Source: Methylophaga thalassica MP
GTDB taxonomy: Bacteria > Pseudomonadota > Gammaproteobacteria > Nitrosococcales > Methylophagaceae
Length of the DNA: 64,000 nt
Direction: 5' to 3'
Assembly (NCBI RefSeq): GCF_000214595.1
Contig: NZ_AFIG01000001.1
Span: 124,001-188,000, forward strand
In this document: positions 20,067 through 29,707 of the stretch, one piece after another
Layout of the letters: every line of letters begins with the position of its first letter
Position numbering within the stretch: the stretch's first letter is position 1
Notes under the pieces: generated by a model
What the model saw: only the letters and a program-made list of their open reading frames with translations
Database searches by the model: none
Told to the model about the DNA's origin: nothing
Made by a program: the position numbers and the translations under genes

Positions 20067-21136
20067 AATCAGCAGCGGGGTTACGTCGGCAAATCATCAA
20101 GTCGCTGGCCGTGATGACGATGGGCATCATTTTTCTGTCAGTGTTCGGATCCTATGTGTTTTATGGTGTTGCCACGGCCTATATGCCGGGCAGCATATCC
20201 GAAACCTGGATACCCTCCCAGGTGGAGATGATCTGGATCGTTTGTACAATCATCACTGCGCTGGGGATCGCTCTGTTCGTCGCCATTCGTTTGTCACGGC
20301 GTATTCTCACACCACTTAACTCTGTGGCATTCAGCTTACGTGAAGTCGCCCAGGGTAAACTTAACGCCCGTGCCAAAATCGACCAACATGCGATGGGAGA
20401 GACGGCACAACTGGTGCAAGACTTCAATGCTATGGCTGAACGCTTACAGTATATGACCCGGGAACGAGAATTCTGGAATGCTGCCATTGCTCATGAACTT
20501 CGTACACCGGTTACCATTCTTCGCGGTCGTTTACAGGGTTTGGCCGAAGGTGTCTTCACACCTAATAACGATATTTTCGAAGGATTACTTCGACAGGTCG
20601 AAGGACTCAACCGTCTGATAGAAGATTTACGAGTATTAAGTCTCAATGACAGTGGTCACTTAGAGTTACAGCTGGACGAGGTGATGCTGGCCGAAGAACT
20701 CAGCGTAGTAATAGAGAGTTTTACTTCAACACTGAACGCAAGAGGATTTACGCTAAAGCAGCAACTTGATCCCACACTAAAAGTTCGCTGTGATGTTATA
20801 CGAATACGGCAGGCTTTGATGGCACTGCTGGATAATGCCTGTCAACATGCCGATCCTGGTGCGCTGACAGTCCGCCTTAACAGTTCAGAGGACAGCTGTT
20901 ATTTGAGCGTGGAAGATGAAGGCCCAGGTATTCCTGCAGAGGCCGCAACTGATGTGTTCGAGGCATTTCACCGTGTTGAACCTTCTCGCTCACGAAAAAG
21001 TGGCGGTAGTGGACTTGGTCTTGCCGTTGTTAAAGCGATAGTTGAGGCACATCGAGGGCATGCAATTTGCCAATCCACTAGCGCTGGAGGCACGATTTTC
21101 ATTCTGTCATGGCCCATTCAGCTAGAGACAAAATGA
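20063..21136 (+). CDS. adeS: Membrane sensor histidine kinase resembling AdeS
   Basis: Kinase of 357 residues with two membrane helices (about 15-37 and 57-76), a HAMP linker (about 78-130), a phosphoacceptor box WNAAIAHELRTPVTILRGRL, and a HATPase domain with a DNACQHA N-box, DEGPGI and GGSGLGLAVVKAI. The H-box region through QVEGLNRLIEDLRVLSL strongly resembles AdeS. The periplasmic loop is only about 20 residues, so stimuli are probably sensed in or near the membrane. It is translationally coupled to the adeR-like gene. Its stop lies 27 bases from the convergent mnmE stop. Confidence 0.9.
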   Translation: MKSAAGLRRQIIKSLAVMTMGIIFLSVFGSYVFYGVATAYMPGSISETWIPSQVEMIWIVCTIITALGIALFVAIRLSRRILTPLNSVAFSLREVAQGKLNARAKIDQHAMGETAQLVQDFNAMAERLQYMTREREFWNAAIAHELRTPVTILRGRLQGLAEGVFTPNNDIFEGLLRQVEGLNRLIEDLRVLSLNDSGHLELQLDEVMLAEELSVVIESFTSTLNARGFTLKQQLDPTLKVRCDVIRIRQALMALLDNACQHADPGALTVRLNSSEDSCYLSVEDEGPGIPAEAATDVFEAFHRVEPSRSRKSGGSGLGLAVVKAIVEAHRGHAICQSTSAGGTIFILSWPIQLETK

Positions 21137-21163
21137 AAAGTACTGATTAAAGATTTTTTCTAT

Positions 21164-22507
21164 TTACTTACCAATACAAAAACTGGAGAAGATATGATCC
21201 AATAAGTCTTCAGTAGTAAATGTGCCGGTAATTTCACCTAGGGCCTGCTGTGCAAGACGCAGCTCTTCAGCTAACAACTCACCAGCCCCCATGCCTGAGA
21301 GACAGTCATAACCATTGACGATAGACTGTCTGGCACGAGCTAAAGCATCAAGATGTCGACGGCGGGCAATAAATACGCCTTCTTCTTCCGGATGAAACCC
21401 TACTGCCTGATAAAGATGTTGTTGTAATAACTCAAGCCCATCCCCAGACTTCGCCGAGAGATACAAAGTGGGGTAACCATTTTCTTCGGTCAAACCTGTC
21501 TGATGACCACTTTTATCAATCTTATTACGGATAATAGTCAGTGGTTTATTCGCTGGTAGCTCAGCCAGAATCTTTTTATCCTGCTCGGTAAGCCCTTTAC
21601 TATCGTCAATCAATAATAAAATATGATCCGCTTGAGCAAGTTCATTTTGGGTACGGCGAATGCCTTCTAGCTCAACGATATCGTCTGTAGCATCATGCAA
21701 ACCGGCGGTATCAGAAATACGTAACGGTAGACCACCGAGGTGAATTTGTTCACGCAATACATCGCGTGTCGTGCCTGCCACATCAGTCACTATCGCTGCA
21801 TCATGACCCGCTAGCTGATTGTGTAAACTTGATTTACCTGCATTGGGCTGGCCGGCCAACACCACGCTGATACCTTCGCGTAATAAGCGGCCTTGTTTGG
21901 CAGAACCGGTAATACCATCAAGAGTTTTTAATAAATCCTGTAATTGCACATCCACTTGCGCTTCAGCGAGAAAATCAATTTCTTCATCGCTGAAATCAAT
22001 AGAGGCTTCAACATACATTCTCAGATGAGTCAGTTCTTGCAGAAAATCATTAATGCGATTGGAAAAATCACCTTGCAGGGATCGCATCGCACTTCTTGCT
22101 GCTTGCTCTGTTGAGCTTTCAATTAAATCGGCAACAGCCTCAGCCTGAGCTAAATCCATTTTGTTATTGAGGAAGGCACGCTCAGAGAACTCGCCGGGTC
22201 TGGCCATTCTGGCGCCCAACTCAACAGCGCGCTGACAAAGCCTGTCCATAACAAGTGGACTGCCATGCCCTTGAAGTTCGACAACATCCTCACCAGTAAA
22301 TGAAGCCGGACCAGGAAAATAAAGCGCAATGCCTTCATCTATAACGTCATTATCGACATCACGAAAGTGAGTAAATTTGGCGTAACGCGGTGTCGGCAAC
22401 TTGCCACAAATCGCTGCCACAATCTCAGCGCTTTTTTTACCTGAAATTCTGACGACACCCACACCACCGCGTCCGGGCGCGGTGGCTACTGCAACGATCG
22501 TATCCAT
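21164..22507 (-). CDS. mnmE: tRNA uridine-5-carboxymethylaminomethyl synthesis GTPase MnmE
   Basis: With MnmG it modifies wobble uridine 34 of certain tRNAs, using a 5-formyl-tetrahydrofolate-derived one-carbon unit. The 447-residue product has the N-terminal folate-binding domain (1-118), a helical domain, an inserted G domain with GQPNAGKSS, DVAGTTRD, DTAGLHD and NKID motifs (about 218-375), and the C-terminal CIGK with the catalytic cysteine. It follows yidC with 9 bases between, in the conserved rpmH-rnpA-yidD-yidC-mnmE order. Confidence 0.97.
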   Translation of the reverse strand: MDTIVAVATAPGRGGVGVVRISGKKSAEIVAAICGKLPTPRYAKFTHFRDVDNDVIDEGIALYFPGPASFTGEDVVELQGHGSPLVMDRLCQRAVELGARMARPGEFSERAFLNNKMDLAQAEAVADLIESSTEQAARSAMRSLQGDFSNRINDFLQELTHLRMYVEASIDFSDEEIDFLAEAQVDVQLQDLLKTLDGITGSAKQGRLLREGISVVLAGQPNAGKSSLHNQLAGHDAAIVTDVAGTTRDVLREQIHLGGLPLRISDTAGLHDATDDIVELEGIRRTQNELAQADHILLLIDDSKGLTEQDKKILAELPANKPLTIIRNKIDKSGHQTGLTEENGYPTLYLSAKSGDGLELLQQHLYQAVGFHPEEEGVFIARRRHLDALARARQSIVNGYDCLSGMGAGELLAEELRLAQQALGEITGTFTTEDLLDHIFSSFCIGK

Positions 22508-22516
22508 CAGCGCTGC

Positions 22517-24163
22517 TTAGAGTGCATCCATCTTACGAGTGATATACCACTGCTGTGCAATCGACAACACATTATTCACCACCCAGTACAACACCAGACC
22601 CGATGGGAAGAAGGCGAAGAAGACGGTAAACACCAGCGGGAAGAACTTCATCATCATTGCTTGTGCAGGATCTTGTGGTGCAGGATTCAATGTTTGTTGG
22701 AACCACATTGAAATACCAAACAACACTGGCAAGATGAAGTAGGGGTCCATGGCCGTTAAGTCATTAATCCAAAGAATAAAATCAGCCTGACGCAGTTCAA
22801 TACTTTCTACCAGAACCCAGTAGAAAGACAGGAATACTGGCATTTGCACCAGAATAGGTAAACAGCCGCCTAATGGGTTAATTTTCTCAGTGCGATAAAG
22901 ATCCATCATCGCCTGATTGAACTTCTGCTTGTCATCGCCATAACGTTCTTTCAGACTCGCCAGCTTTGGCGTTAACTTACGCATAGCCGCCATTGAGCGG
23001 TAGCTCGCGGCAGATAGTTTGAAGAAAACTAACTTGATCAATACCGTCAGTAGCACAATAGACCAACCCCAGTTGCCAGTCAGTTTGTGTAACCATTCCA
23101 TCACCCAGAATAAGGGTTCAGAAATAATAGTAAAGATGCCGTAATCAACCGTCAGTTGTAAGTTCTTAGCTACTTTTTCCAGACGTTCGGCTTTTTTCGG
23201 CCCCAGATACATTTCATAATCCGCATGACCTTCACTGCCAGCCGCAACAGAAATAGCTGGCATTCTGACACCGGCAGTGTAATTAGTGCCATTAAGAGAG
23301 CGTGCGTAGTAACCTTTTTCTTCATCATTTTGTTCAGGCACTATCGCCGCTACAAAATAATGCTCAATCATCGCTGCCCAGCCATCCTTCGCTTTCTGAT
23401 CGAATGGTTTTTCATCCAAATCATCAAACTTCACTTTTTCATATTCATTACCTGTGTTTGAGAATACAGGTCCGCTATAGGTATAAATGAAGCGTGAACC
23501 ACTGGATTGTTTTTGACGATTGAATTGTGCATACGGGTAAGCAGAAAATGCATCAGCGGTATTATTGATAATCTTGTAGTCAACATTCACCACATAGCTA
23601 TCACGTTTGAATGTATAGGTTTTCACTACTGTCAGGCCGTTATCAGCTTGCCAGTAGAGCGGCACTTTAATTTCGTCCTGGCCATCTCTTAATTGATAGT
23701 TTTGCTGATCAGCTTTATAGATAGCGTAGTGTGTTGGCACATCCATATTCGAACGCAAGCCAGATTGTGAAACGAAATAAGCATCACTTTTATCACTCAA
23801 AAACTGCACCGGTGTATTGGGTTCTTCAGAGCTAACGGCATATTTCAATAAGGCCAGATTTTGAATATCACCACCTTGTGTGCTGATTTCAATATCCATC
23901 ACATCCGTTGTTACATGGATTTTTTGTTTCGTCGCTGCAGACGATTGCGCCGATTCAGGCACATCAGGTAAGGCTTCAGCAGAAACCGAAGGCATATCTG
24001 GCAACGCTGCATCGTTTGCGGCCAACGAGCCATCATCGATCTGGGTCGAGGTCGTATTTTGTTCGGTTTGTTGAGGATGTACGTAATCTTTTTGCCATGC
24101 CTGCCATAACAATAATGACACGATGAGCAGACCAAAAATAAATAGGGTTCTGAGATTATCCAT
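22517..24163 (-). CDS. yidC: Membrane protein insertase YidC
   Basis: Inner-membrane insertase and chaperone acting alone or with SecYEG. At 548 residues it has the gammaproteobacterial form: an N-terminal membrane anchor (about 6-22), a large periplasmic beta domain (about 60-330) and the conserved five-helix insertase core (about 345-545). The core contains [17 protein letters not shown], the [20 protein letters not shown] cytoplasmic hairpin and [23 protein letters not shown]. Its start overlaps the yidD end by 8 bases. Confidence 0.97.
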   Translation of the reverse strand: MDNLRTLFIFGLLIVSLLLWQAWQKDYVHPQQTEQNTTSTQIDDGSLAANDAALPDMPSVSAEALPDVPESAQSSAATKQKIHVTTDVMDIEISTQGGDIQNLALLKYAVSSEEPNTPVQFLSDKSDAYFVSQSGLRSNMDVPTHYAIYKADQQNYQLRDGQDEIKVPLYWQADNGLTVVKTYTFKRDSYVVNVDYKIINNTADAFSAYPYAQFNRQKQSSGSRFIYTYSGPVFSNTGNEYEKVKFDDLDEKPFDQKAKDGWAAMIEHYFVAAIVPEQNDEEKGYYARSLNGTNYTAGVRMPAISVAAGSEGHADYEMYLGPKKAERLEKVAKNLQLTVDYGIFTIISEPLFWVMEWLHKLTGNWGWSIVLLTVLIKLVFFKLSAASYRSMAAMRKLTPKLASLKERYGDDKQKFNQAMMDLYRTEKINPLGGCLPILVQMPVFLSFYWVLVESIELRQADFILWINDLTAMDPYFILPVLFGISMWFQQTLNPAPQDPAQAMMMKFFPLVFTVFFAFFPSGLVLYWVVNNVLSIAQQWYITRKMDAL

Positions 24164-24392
24164 TACGATTCTTTGTTTTTAGTTCAGGTACAGGATCAAG
24201 TCCACCCTCATGCCAAGGGTGACAGCGGGATATTCGACGCAAACCAAGCCAAGTTCCTTTTACAGAACCATGACGTTCGATTGCTTCTATCATGTATTGT
24301 GAGCAGGTTGGCTGAAAACGACAATGCATGCCGATGAAAGGGCTCAGTAAAAGTCTATAACCTCGGACGAGGCTGATTAGGATTTTTGCCAT
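24156..24392 (-). CDS. yidD: Membrane protein insertion efficiency factor YidD
   Basis: Small amphipathic protein that aids YidC-dependent insertion. The product (78 residues from ATG 24392) has the family signature [24 protein letters not shown] and [22 protein letters not shown]. Three cysteines are in the expected places. The chosen start overlaps the end of rnpA by 16 bases; an in-frame start 42 bases upstream lies deeper inside rnpA and adds residues not found in the family. It also overlaps yidC by 8 bases. Confidence 0.94.
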   Translation of the reverse strand: MAKILISLVRGYRLLLSPFIGMHCRFQPTCSQYMIEAIERHGSVKGTWLGLRRISRCHPWHEGGLDPVPELKTKNRNG

Positions 24393-24730
24393 TGCGCCAC
24401 CACTGTTAACCAATGTCGCTCCAATGCTGCCCATATTTGAGTGCTATCTCGTTCTGTCACACCGGGGCGTGACAATACAACAATATCGATGTTTGATAAG
24501 GCGGATTGATTCTGTCGAAATGATTCGCGAATAATCCGCTTTAAGCGGTTGCGTTGATTGGCTAATTTCACGTGTTTTTTAGCTATCGCTAGTCCCAGTC
24601 GGGGATGTCCCACTGAGTTCTCAACCGTTAAAACCGTCAGGCCCCCACCACCAGTGCGTTTTCCTTGACGGAACACCCGAGAAAAGTCTCCCGGGCGATT
24701 CATTTTCATGGCTCGGCCGAATGTTGCCAA
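24377..24730 (-). CDS. rnpA: Ribonuclease P protein component
   Basis: Protein subunit of RNase P that matures the 5' ends of tRNAs. The 117-residue product has the [10 protein letters not shown] region, [27 protein letters not shown] (the RNR signature) and [11 protein letters not shown] place the start at TTG 24730 because a GGGAGGG ribosome-binding site lies 7 bases upstream and the resulting N-terminus aligns with the E. coli protein; the first ATG is 21 bases further in. It overlaps yidD by 16 bases. Confidence 0.93.
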   Translation of the reverse strand: MATFGRAMKMNRPGDFSRVFRQGKRTGGGGLTVLTVENSVGHPRLGLAIAKKHVKLANQRNRLKRIIRESFRQNQSALSNIDIVVLSRPGVTERDSTQIWAALERHWLTVVAQWQKS

Positions 24731-24762
24731 GTCATGCCCTCCCTGAAGGATGTCAGAGAAGA

Positions 24763-24897
24763 TTATACTGACAGTCTTGCGCGACCTTTTGCACGACGTG
24801 CGTTAATAACGCGACGACCACCAACTGTTTTCATACGTGCGCGGAAACCGTGTGTGCGTTTGCGCTTCAGATTGCTAGGCTGAAAAGTTCTTTTCAT
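24763..24897 (-). CDS. rpmH: Large ribosomal subunit protein bL34
   Basis: The 44-residue bL34 starts [19 protein letters not shown] and ends in the usual basic tail with GRARLSV. Upstream in-frame residues to 25008 are not part of the family and are left out. It is the first gene of the leftward operon rpmH-rnpA-yidD-yidC-mnmE, and it faces dnaA across 270 bp. Confidence 0.96.
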   Translation of the reverse strand: MKRTFQPSNLKRKRTHGFRARMKTVGGRRVINARRAKGRARLSV

Positions 24898-25167
24898 TTC
24901 ACCAACTCCAGAAATATTGATTGTTTTGCTGCCTGCGGTGCTAACAGCAGCAAAAACCGCCGAGGCAAAAGACACGGGATTATAAAGTTTTAAGGCATAA
25001 CAAGTCAAACCAGAGTGACTTTCATTTTTTCTGTGGTTATTTTACTTGCCAAAAAGCTGGCTTAAGGATAACTTTAGACCTCCTGCGTTACCAGCTATAC
25101 TATCAAAAAGCTTAGCTATCCAACGCACCTCATTTTTGTTTAAACCGGTATAAATCAAGGAGTTAAT
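24898..25167. other. rpmH-dnaA intergenic region, candidate replication origin
   Basis: In many gammaproteobacteria (for example Pseudomonas) oriC lies between rpmH and dnaA. Here the genes on the left run left and dnaA-dnaN run right, as expected around an origin. However I find no exact DnaA box (TTATCCACA). The nearest candidates each have two mismatches: 25032-25040 (TGTGGTTAT) and 25065-25073 (AGGATAACT, reverse orientation). The area near dnaA also carries the promoters for both operons. I treat the origin as possible only. Confidence 0.35.
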
Positions 25168-26535
25168 GTGTCATCACCCCTTTGGGAAAAATGTCTGTCC
25201 CATCTCGAAGGTGATTTGTCGGCACAGCAGCTGAATACTTGGCTTAGGCCGCTGCAAGCGATCGAAACCGAAGAGAGCTTACGCTTACTAGCGCCCAATC
25301 CTTATGTTAAAGCGTGGGTTCAGGAGCAGCTAGAAGCACAGATAAATCAGCTGGTTCATCAATTAACTCAAGGCCTTATCGAATATGTTTCGATTGAAGT
25401 AGGTACTATTGATCATGTGCCTCAACGGCCAAAACGTGTGGCAACCACTTCCGCGCCAGCTAAAACCAATAAAGAAGAAAAGTCAGAAACGATAAAGTCA
25501 GAACCCGCACTAGGTAGTCCTATCAATCCACTCTTCACCTTTGATAGTTATGTCGAAGGTAAATCTAACCAGATTGCACGAGCGGCATCGCTGCATGTAG
25601 CGGAAGCACCGGGAACAAGCGGTTATAACCCACTCTTTTTATATGGCGGTACCGGACTCGGCAAAACCCATTTGATGTTGGCCGTGGGTAATAAAATCAA
25701 GCAAAACAATCCTAAGGCTCGTGTGATTTACTTGTCATCTGAACGTTTTGTTCAGGACATGATTACCGCATTACGCAACAACGCTATCGATCAATTTAAA
25801 ACTCACTATCGTAGTGCAGACGCATTATTGATTGATGATATTCAGTTCTTTGCCAAAAAAGAGCGCTCGCAAGAAGAGTTTTTCTATACCTTTAATAGTT
25901 TGTTAGAGGGTCAGCGCCAAATCATTCTGACCTGTGACCGTTTCCCCAAAGAAGTCGACAACTTGGATGAGCGTTTGCAATCACGCCTGGGTTGGGGCTT
26001 AACCGTGGCTATCGAACCACCAGAGCTTGAAACACGTGTGGCGATTCTGATCAAAAAAGCGCAACAAAACCTGATTACACTACCGGAAGACGTGGCCTTT
26101 TTTATTGCCAAGCGTATAAAATCGAATGTGCGTGATCTAGAAGGTGCATTGCAGCGCGTTCTGGCTTTTTCTCGCTTTACCAATCAGCCCATGTCGATTG
26201 ATATGGCACAGGAAGCATTGAAAGATCTGCTGGCACTTCACCAAAAGCTAGTCACACTGGAAAGCATCCAGAAAACAGTGGCGGAATATTTCAAAGTGCG
26301 TGTGTCTGAATTACTGGCGAAAAAACGTACACGCTCCATCGCGCGACCACGGCAAATCGCCATGGCGCTTGCCAAAGAACTAACCAGTCACAGCCTGCCA
26401 GAAATTGGTGAGTCTTTTGGTGGCCGTGACCATACAACTGTCCTGCATGCGTGCCGGAAAGTTGCTGAATTAAAAGAGTCGGATCCCCGCGTGGCTGAAG
26501 ACTACCGTAACCTTTTACGAACACTGTCGAGTTAA
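25168..26535 (+). CDS. dnaA: Chromosomal replication initiator DnaA
   Basis: AAA+ ATPase that melts oriC. The 455-residue product starts at GTG 25168, preceded by AAGGAG at the proper distance. Domain I (1-80) has [26 protein letters not shown] variable linker follows, then the AAA+ domain with Walker [10 protein letters not shown] near residue 165 and Walker [10 protein letters not shown]. The C-terminal DNA-binding domain has the signature [15 protein letters not shown]. dnaN follows after 15 bases. Confidence 0.97.
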   Translation: MSSPLWEKCLSHLEGDLSAQQLNTWLRPLQAIETEESLRLLAPNPYVKAWVQEQLEAQINQLVHQLTQGLIEYVSIEVGTIDHVPQRPKRVATTSAPAKTNKEEKSETIKSEPALGSPINPLFTFDSYVEGKSNQIARAASLHVAEAPGTSGYNPLFLYGGTGLGKTHLMLAVGNKIKQNNPKARVIYLSSERFVQDMITALRNNAIDQFKTHYRSADALLIDDIQFFAKKERSQEEFFYTFNSLLEGQRQIILTCDRFPKEVDNLDERLQSRLGWGLTVAIEPPELETRVAILIKKAQQNLITLPEDVAFFIAKRIKSNVRDLEGALQRVLAFSRFTNQPMSIDMAQEALKDLLALHQKLVTLESIQKTVAEYFKVRVSELLAKKRTRSIARPRQIAMALAKELTSHSLPEIGESFGGRDHTTVLHACRKVAELKESDPRVAEDYRNLLRTLSS

Positions 26536-26550
26536 CCCGAGAGAATCATC

Positions 26551-27654
26551 ATGCAATTTACTGTCAGCCAAGATACTTTAGTGCGACCGCTGCAACTGGT
26601 GTGCAGTATTGTTGAACGCCGCGCTACGCTACCGATCCTGTCTAACGTTTTATTACGTGTTCAAGGTGACCAACTATCTATGACCAGTACCGATATGGAA
26701 CTGGAAATGATCGCTACCTTACCCGTAGCCGTTGAAGAAGAAGGTAAAACCACCGTTTCAGCACGTAAGTTGCTGGATATCGTCAGAGCGCTGCCAGGCA
26801 ATGCAACCATCAGCGTGAATGCGGCAGATGGTAAAGCGGTAGTCAAAGCCGGTAAAAGTCGCTTTTCATTGGCGACATTGTCCAGTGATGACTTCCCGGA
26901 CAGCGAAGGTGCTAATTACATTGATGAAATTTCATTGCCACAGTCGGCACTGAAATCTTTACTCGACGAAACCAGTTTTGCCATGGCAAGCCAGGACGTG
27001 CGTTATTACCTGAATGGTTTATTGCTCGAACGTGACGATACGACCTTACGAGCTGTTGCTACCGATGGACATCGTCTCGCATTGGGCAGCCTGACCACAG
27101 CTATCCCTGTCAGCGAAAAAAACAGTGTTATCGTGCCGCGTAAAGCGATTATTGAACTCGGTCGCCTGCTCAATGACAGTGATGACATCGTTAAAATGGC
27201 CTTCAGTAATCAACAGATCAAAGTTGAATTACCTGATATTCACTTTACCTCCAAGCTGATTGATGGCCAGTTCCCTAACTATGAACGCGTGTTGCCACTC
27301 GGGGGTGATAAAGAAGTTCTGGCGGATCGTGATGAATTAAAACAAGCCTTATCACGAGCGGCTATCTTGTCGAATGATAAACACCGTAGCGTACGTATCA
27401 ACTTAGATACCGATCAATTAAAAGCTACGGTTACTAACCAGGAACAAGAATCCGCTGAAGAAGAAATCAGCGTGGACTACAAAGGCGCCCCATTAGAAAT
27501 TGCCTTTAATAATGCCTATCTGCTGGACTTACTGAATGCCATTCCGGATAACAAAGTGAAACTGCTTTTCACTGATGAAACCAGTAGCGCACTTGTTACC
27601 CCGGCTGATGAAAAATTCGAACGCCAATACGTCGTTATGCCAATGCGTCTCTGA
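26551..27654 (+). CDS. dnaN: DNA polymerase III beta subunit (sliding clamp)
   Basis: Ring-forming processivity clamp of 367 residues, the standard length, with three similar domains. Recognisable segments are the N-terminal MQFTVSQDTLVRPLQLVCSIVERR, the ATDGHRLALG motif of the second domain, and the C-terminal VVMPMRL. It follows dnaA by 15 bases. Unlike many gammaproteobacteria, recF and gyrB do not follow; the next gene encodes an unrelated lipoprotein. Confidence 0.97.
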   Translation: MQFTVSQDTLVRPLQLVCSIVERRATLPILSNVLLRVQGDQLSMTSTDMELEMIATLPVAVEEEGKTTVSARKLLDIVRALPGNATISVNAADGKAVVKAGKSRFSLATLSSDDFPDSEGANYIDEISLPQSALKSLLDETSFAMASQDVRYYLNGLLLERDDTTLRAVATDGHRLALGSLTTAIPVSEKNSVIVPRKAIIELGRLLNDSDDIVKMAFSNQQIKVELPDIHFTSKLIDGQFPNYERVLPLGGDKEVLADRDELKQALSRAAILSNDKHRSVRINLDTDQLKATVTNQEQESAEEEISVDYKGAPLEIAFNNAYLLDLLNAIPDNKVKLLFTDETSSALVTPADEKFERQYVVMPMRL

Positions 27655-27751
27655 TATGTTTTAGAGAAACATCCTTAAACTCACATCAGCACCACATTAA
27701 CAATACAAGTTTATTTGTATTCAATATGAAGGACTTGGAGAGAGTAACAGT

Positions 27752-28912
27752 ATGAAACTAACGCCCTTTTACAAAAGGACTTTAGTCGGTCTACTGAGTT
27801 TATTTTTTATTGCTTTAGCAAGTTGTGGTCAATCACGTGATGTTGAACTGCCTGAAGACATCAAACAAATAACCCATGGCGATCTCGACGCATGGCTAAA
27901 AAAGACGCCTTTTGAAGGCTTATGGGATCCCGGCGAAGACAAAAAAGCAGAGACCATTGTCATCACCAATGTGCATCAAGTATTTCCTTTTATCGGCAAA
28001 TTAAAAAATGCCTCGGATGATAATAAAAACTTTACCGGGCAAGATGGTGATATCCACGAAGATGCCTGGCAGGTATTCAAAGATCCCAAATGGGGTGAAG
28101 TTGTCACCTACGCACAACTGGCTTACGACCCAGAAGAGCTGTTTTTATCTCCTTCTTACTCCGAAATGGGAAATCCGGCATTTTCAGGTAGCCAGGACAT
28201 CAAGTTAAGTTATTCAGGCAATCTGACAGCCACGCAGGTCATAGATCGTAAGGGCGATAGTAAAGCCGCTATCTACTGGGTAAACAGTAATATGCAAACG
28301 TATCTGATGGGGTTTTATCAGAATCAGAACCTGGTATTTGAGGTGGCATTTCCCTGCAAAATAGAAGAGAAAGCCATGTGTCTTGGAAAATTAAAAGACA
28401 TTAATAAAAAGCTGCAACTCAATATCTCAAGCTGGGAGAATGCCAGCGTCGATATGCTTCAGCCCAGTGATAATAAGGATAGTTTCTGGCAAGACCCTTA
28501 TATCGGCATCTTTCCGGATGACTATGAAATCCCTTCGGTAAAGGTCAAAACTCGTTTCACTGATTTCAAACTGCAAAACCTGAATGTCCCACAGCAAAAT
28601 GCTGCCTATCTATTCAGCTATGAAAATAACTATGGGCTGCATTACATCGGTTTCAATAAAGAGCCATCACCGCTGAGCCGTGCTGAGTTTGATAAAGCAC
28701 ATGAAACTCAGAAACATATCGAGGCAGCTAGTATCGATGTAAAAATTTATCTGTCAGAAAGCGAGAAAGATAATCTTCATCAGATTAAAGCAACCGCTTA
28801 TATGAAGAACAAACAACAGCTGACCATTAACGCCCGTTATCCTGTTAAGGACCCAGATGCCCGTGATGAAATCATGGATATTCTTGAGCATCTGAAAATC
28901 GCTCAATTCTGA
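27752..28912 (+). CDS. Predicted lipoprotein of unknown function
   Basis: A 386-residue protein with a signal peptide ending in the lipobox LASC (Cys26). I do not recognise the family. The mature part is rich in Asp/Lys and aromatic residues, with two Cys in CKIEEKAMC near residues 206-213 that could form a disulfide, and mixed alpha/beta character throughout. It begins 97 bases after dnaN with its own GGAGAG ribosome-binding site, occupying the place where recF often lies. There is no sign of relation to replication; it is probably an independent envelope protein. Confidence 0.7.
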   Translation: MKLTPFYKRTLVGLLSLFFIALASCGQSRDVELPEDIKQITHGDLDAWLKKTPFEGLWDPGEDKKAETIVITNVHQVFPFIGKLKNASDDNKNFTGQDGDIHEDAWQVFKDPKWGEVVTYAQLAYDPEELFLSPSYSEMGNPAFSGSQDIKLSYSGNLTATQVIDRKGDSKAAIYWVNSNMQTYLMGFYQNQNLVFEVAFPCKIEEKAMCLGKLKDINKKLQLNISSWENASVDMLQPSDNKDSFWQDPYIGIFPDDYEIPSVKVKTRFTDFKLQNLNVPQQNAAYLFSYENNYGLHYIGFNKEPSPLSRAEFDKAHETQKHIEAASIDVKIYLSESEKDNLHQIKATAYMKNKQQLTINARYPVKDPDARDEIMDILEHLKIAQF

Positions 28913-29048
28913 TAAATAACAAGGCGTAGATAAGAACTGTTCATATAGAAGCCAAAACCTTGATTTATTATGCGCTTGATTACGATAAGCTTAGTTAGGG
29001 CTAGTTGGTATTTATAAGGCTAATAAGGACAGAAGGAACAGATAGACC

Positions 29049-29636
29049 ATGATGCATAAGATTCAATGTGAATGTGGCAGCCTGCTTGGACATATTGACG
29101 GTAAAGGCATCACCAGCCGAGTGATTTGTTATTGTTCAGACTGTCAGGCATTTGCAAAGTATCTTGGTAAGTCGGATAACATTCTCGACGCGCATGGTGG
29201 CACCGATATCGTCCAGTTAGCCCAGCCTCGCTTGCATATTACCCAAGGGTTAGAGCATCTGGCCCTATTACGACTTTCTCCTAAAGGATTATTACGCTGG
29301 TACGCCTCCTGCTGTAATACTCCCATCGGTAATACTCTGAACAATCCAAAAGTATCGTTTATTGGTTTGGTGCACACTTGTCTGGATAAGACGTGGTTAG
29401 AAACCGATTTTGGTCGTGACGTGGCCAAAGTGAATACGGAATCCGCAACAGGTGAGCCTAAACCCAAAACCAGTGGTTTATTCGGGAATGTCATGCGTTT
29501 TTTTGGCATTGTCCTGTCGACGTTGATTAGTGGTAAATATAAACACTCCGAATTATTTACCAAAGATGGCGCACCCATCGTGACGCCAACCATTCTCACC
29601 GATGAGCAACTCGGCCAGTTAAAAAAGCAGAAGTAA
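29049..29636 (+). CDS. DUF6151 protein with a Gfa-like cysteine pattern
   Basis: Protein of 195 residues. The N-terminal half has cysteines at 7 and 9, then 27, 29 and 32 (CYCSDC), and 88-89 (SCCNTP). This spacing is like the Mss4/Gfa fold, whose best-known member is the glutathione-dependent formaldehyde-activating enzyme; here it defines DUF6151. Two structural zinc sites are likely. The C-terminal third contains a hydrophobic helix (FGNVMRFFGIVLSTLIS) that may touch the membrane. In a methylotroph a formaldehyde-related role is conceivable, but the sequence does not show it. Confidence 0.75.
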   Translation: MMHKIQCECGSLLGHIDGKGITSRVICYCSDCQAFAKYLGKSDNILDAHGGTDIVQLAQPRLHITQGLEHLALLRLSPKGLLRWYASCCNTPIGNTLNNPKVSFIGLVHTCLDKTWLETDFGRDVAKVNTESATGEPKPKTSGLFGNVMRFFGIVLSTLISGKYKHSELFTKDGAPIVTPTILTDEQLGQLKKQK

Positions 29637-29707
29637 TATCAACATGATTTTTCGGCTTCATACCCCGATTATGATAAACCGTTATAAACCTTAAAAAGGC
29701 ACAGAAT

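Noticed and set aside
24898-25008. Extended N-terminus of bL34
   Set aside because: bL34 is 44-47 residues and always starts MKRT-like; the extension is leader DNA.
25032-25073. DnaA boxes in the rpmH-dnaA spacer
   Set aside because: Each candidate has two mismatches to TTATCCACA; mentioned only as weak sites in the origin entry.
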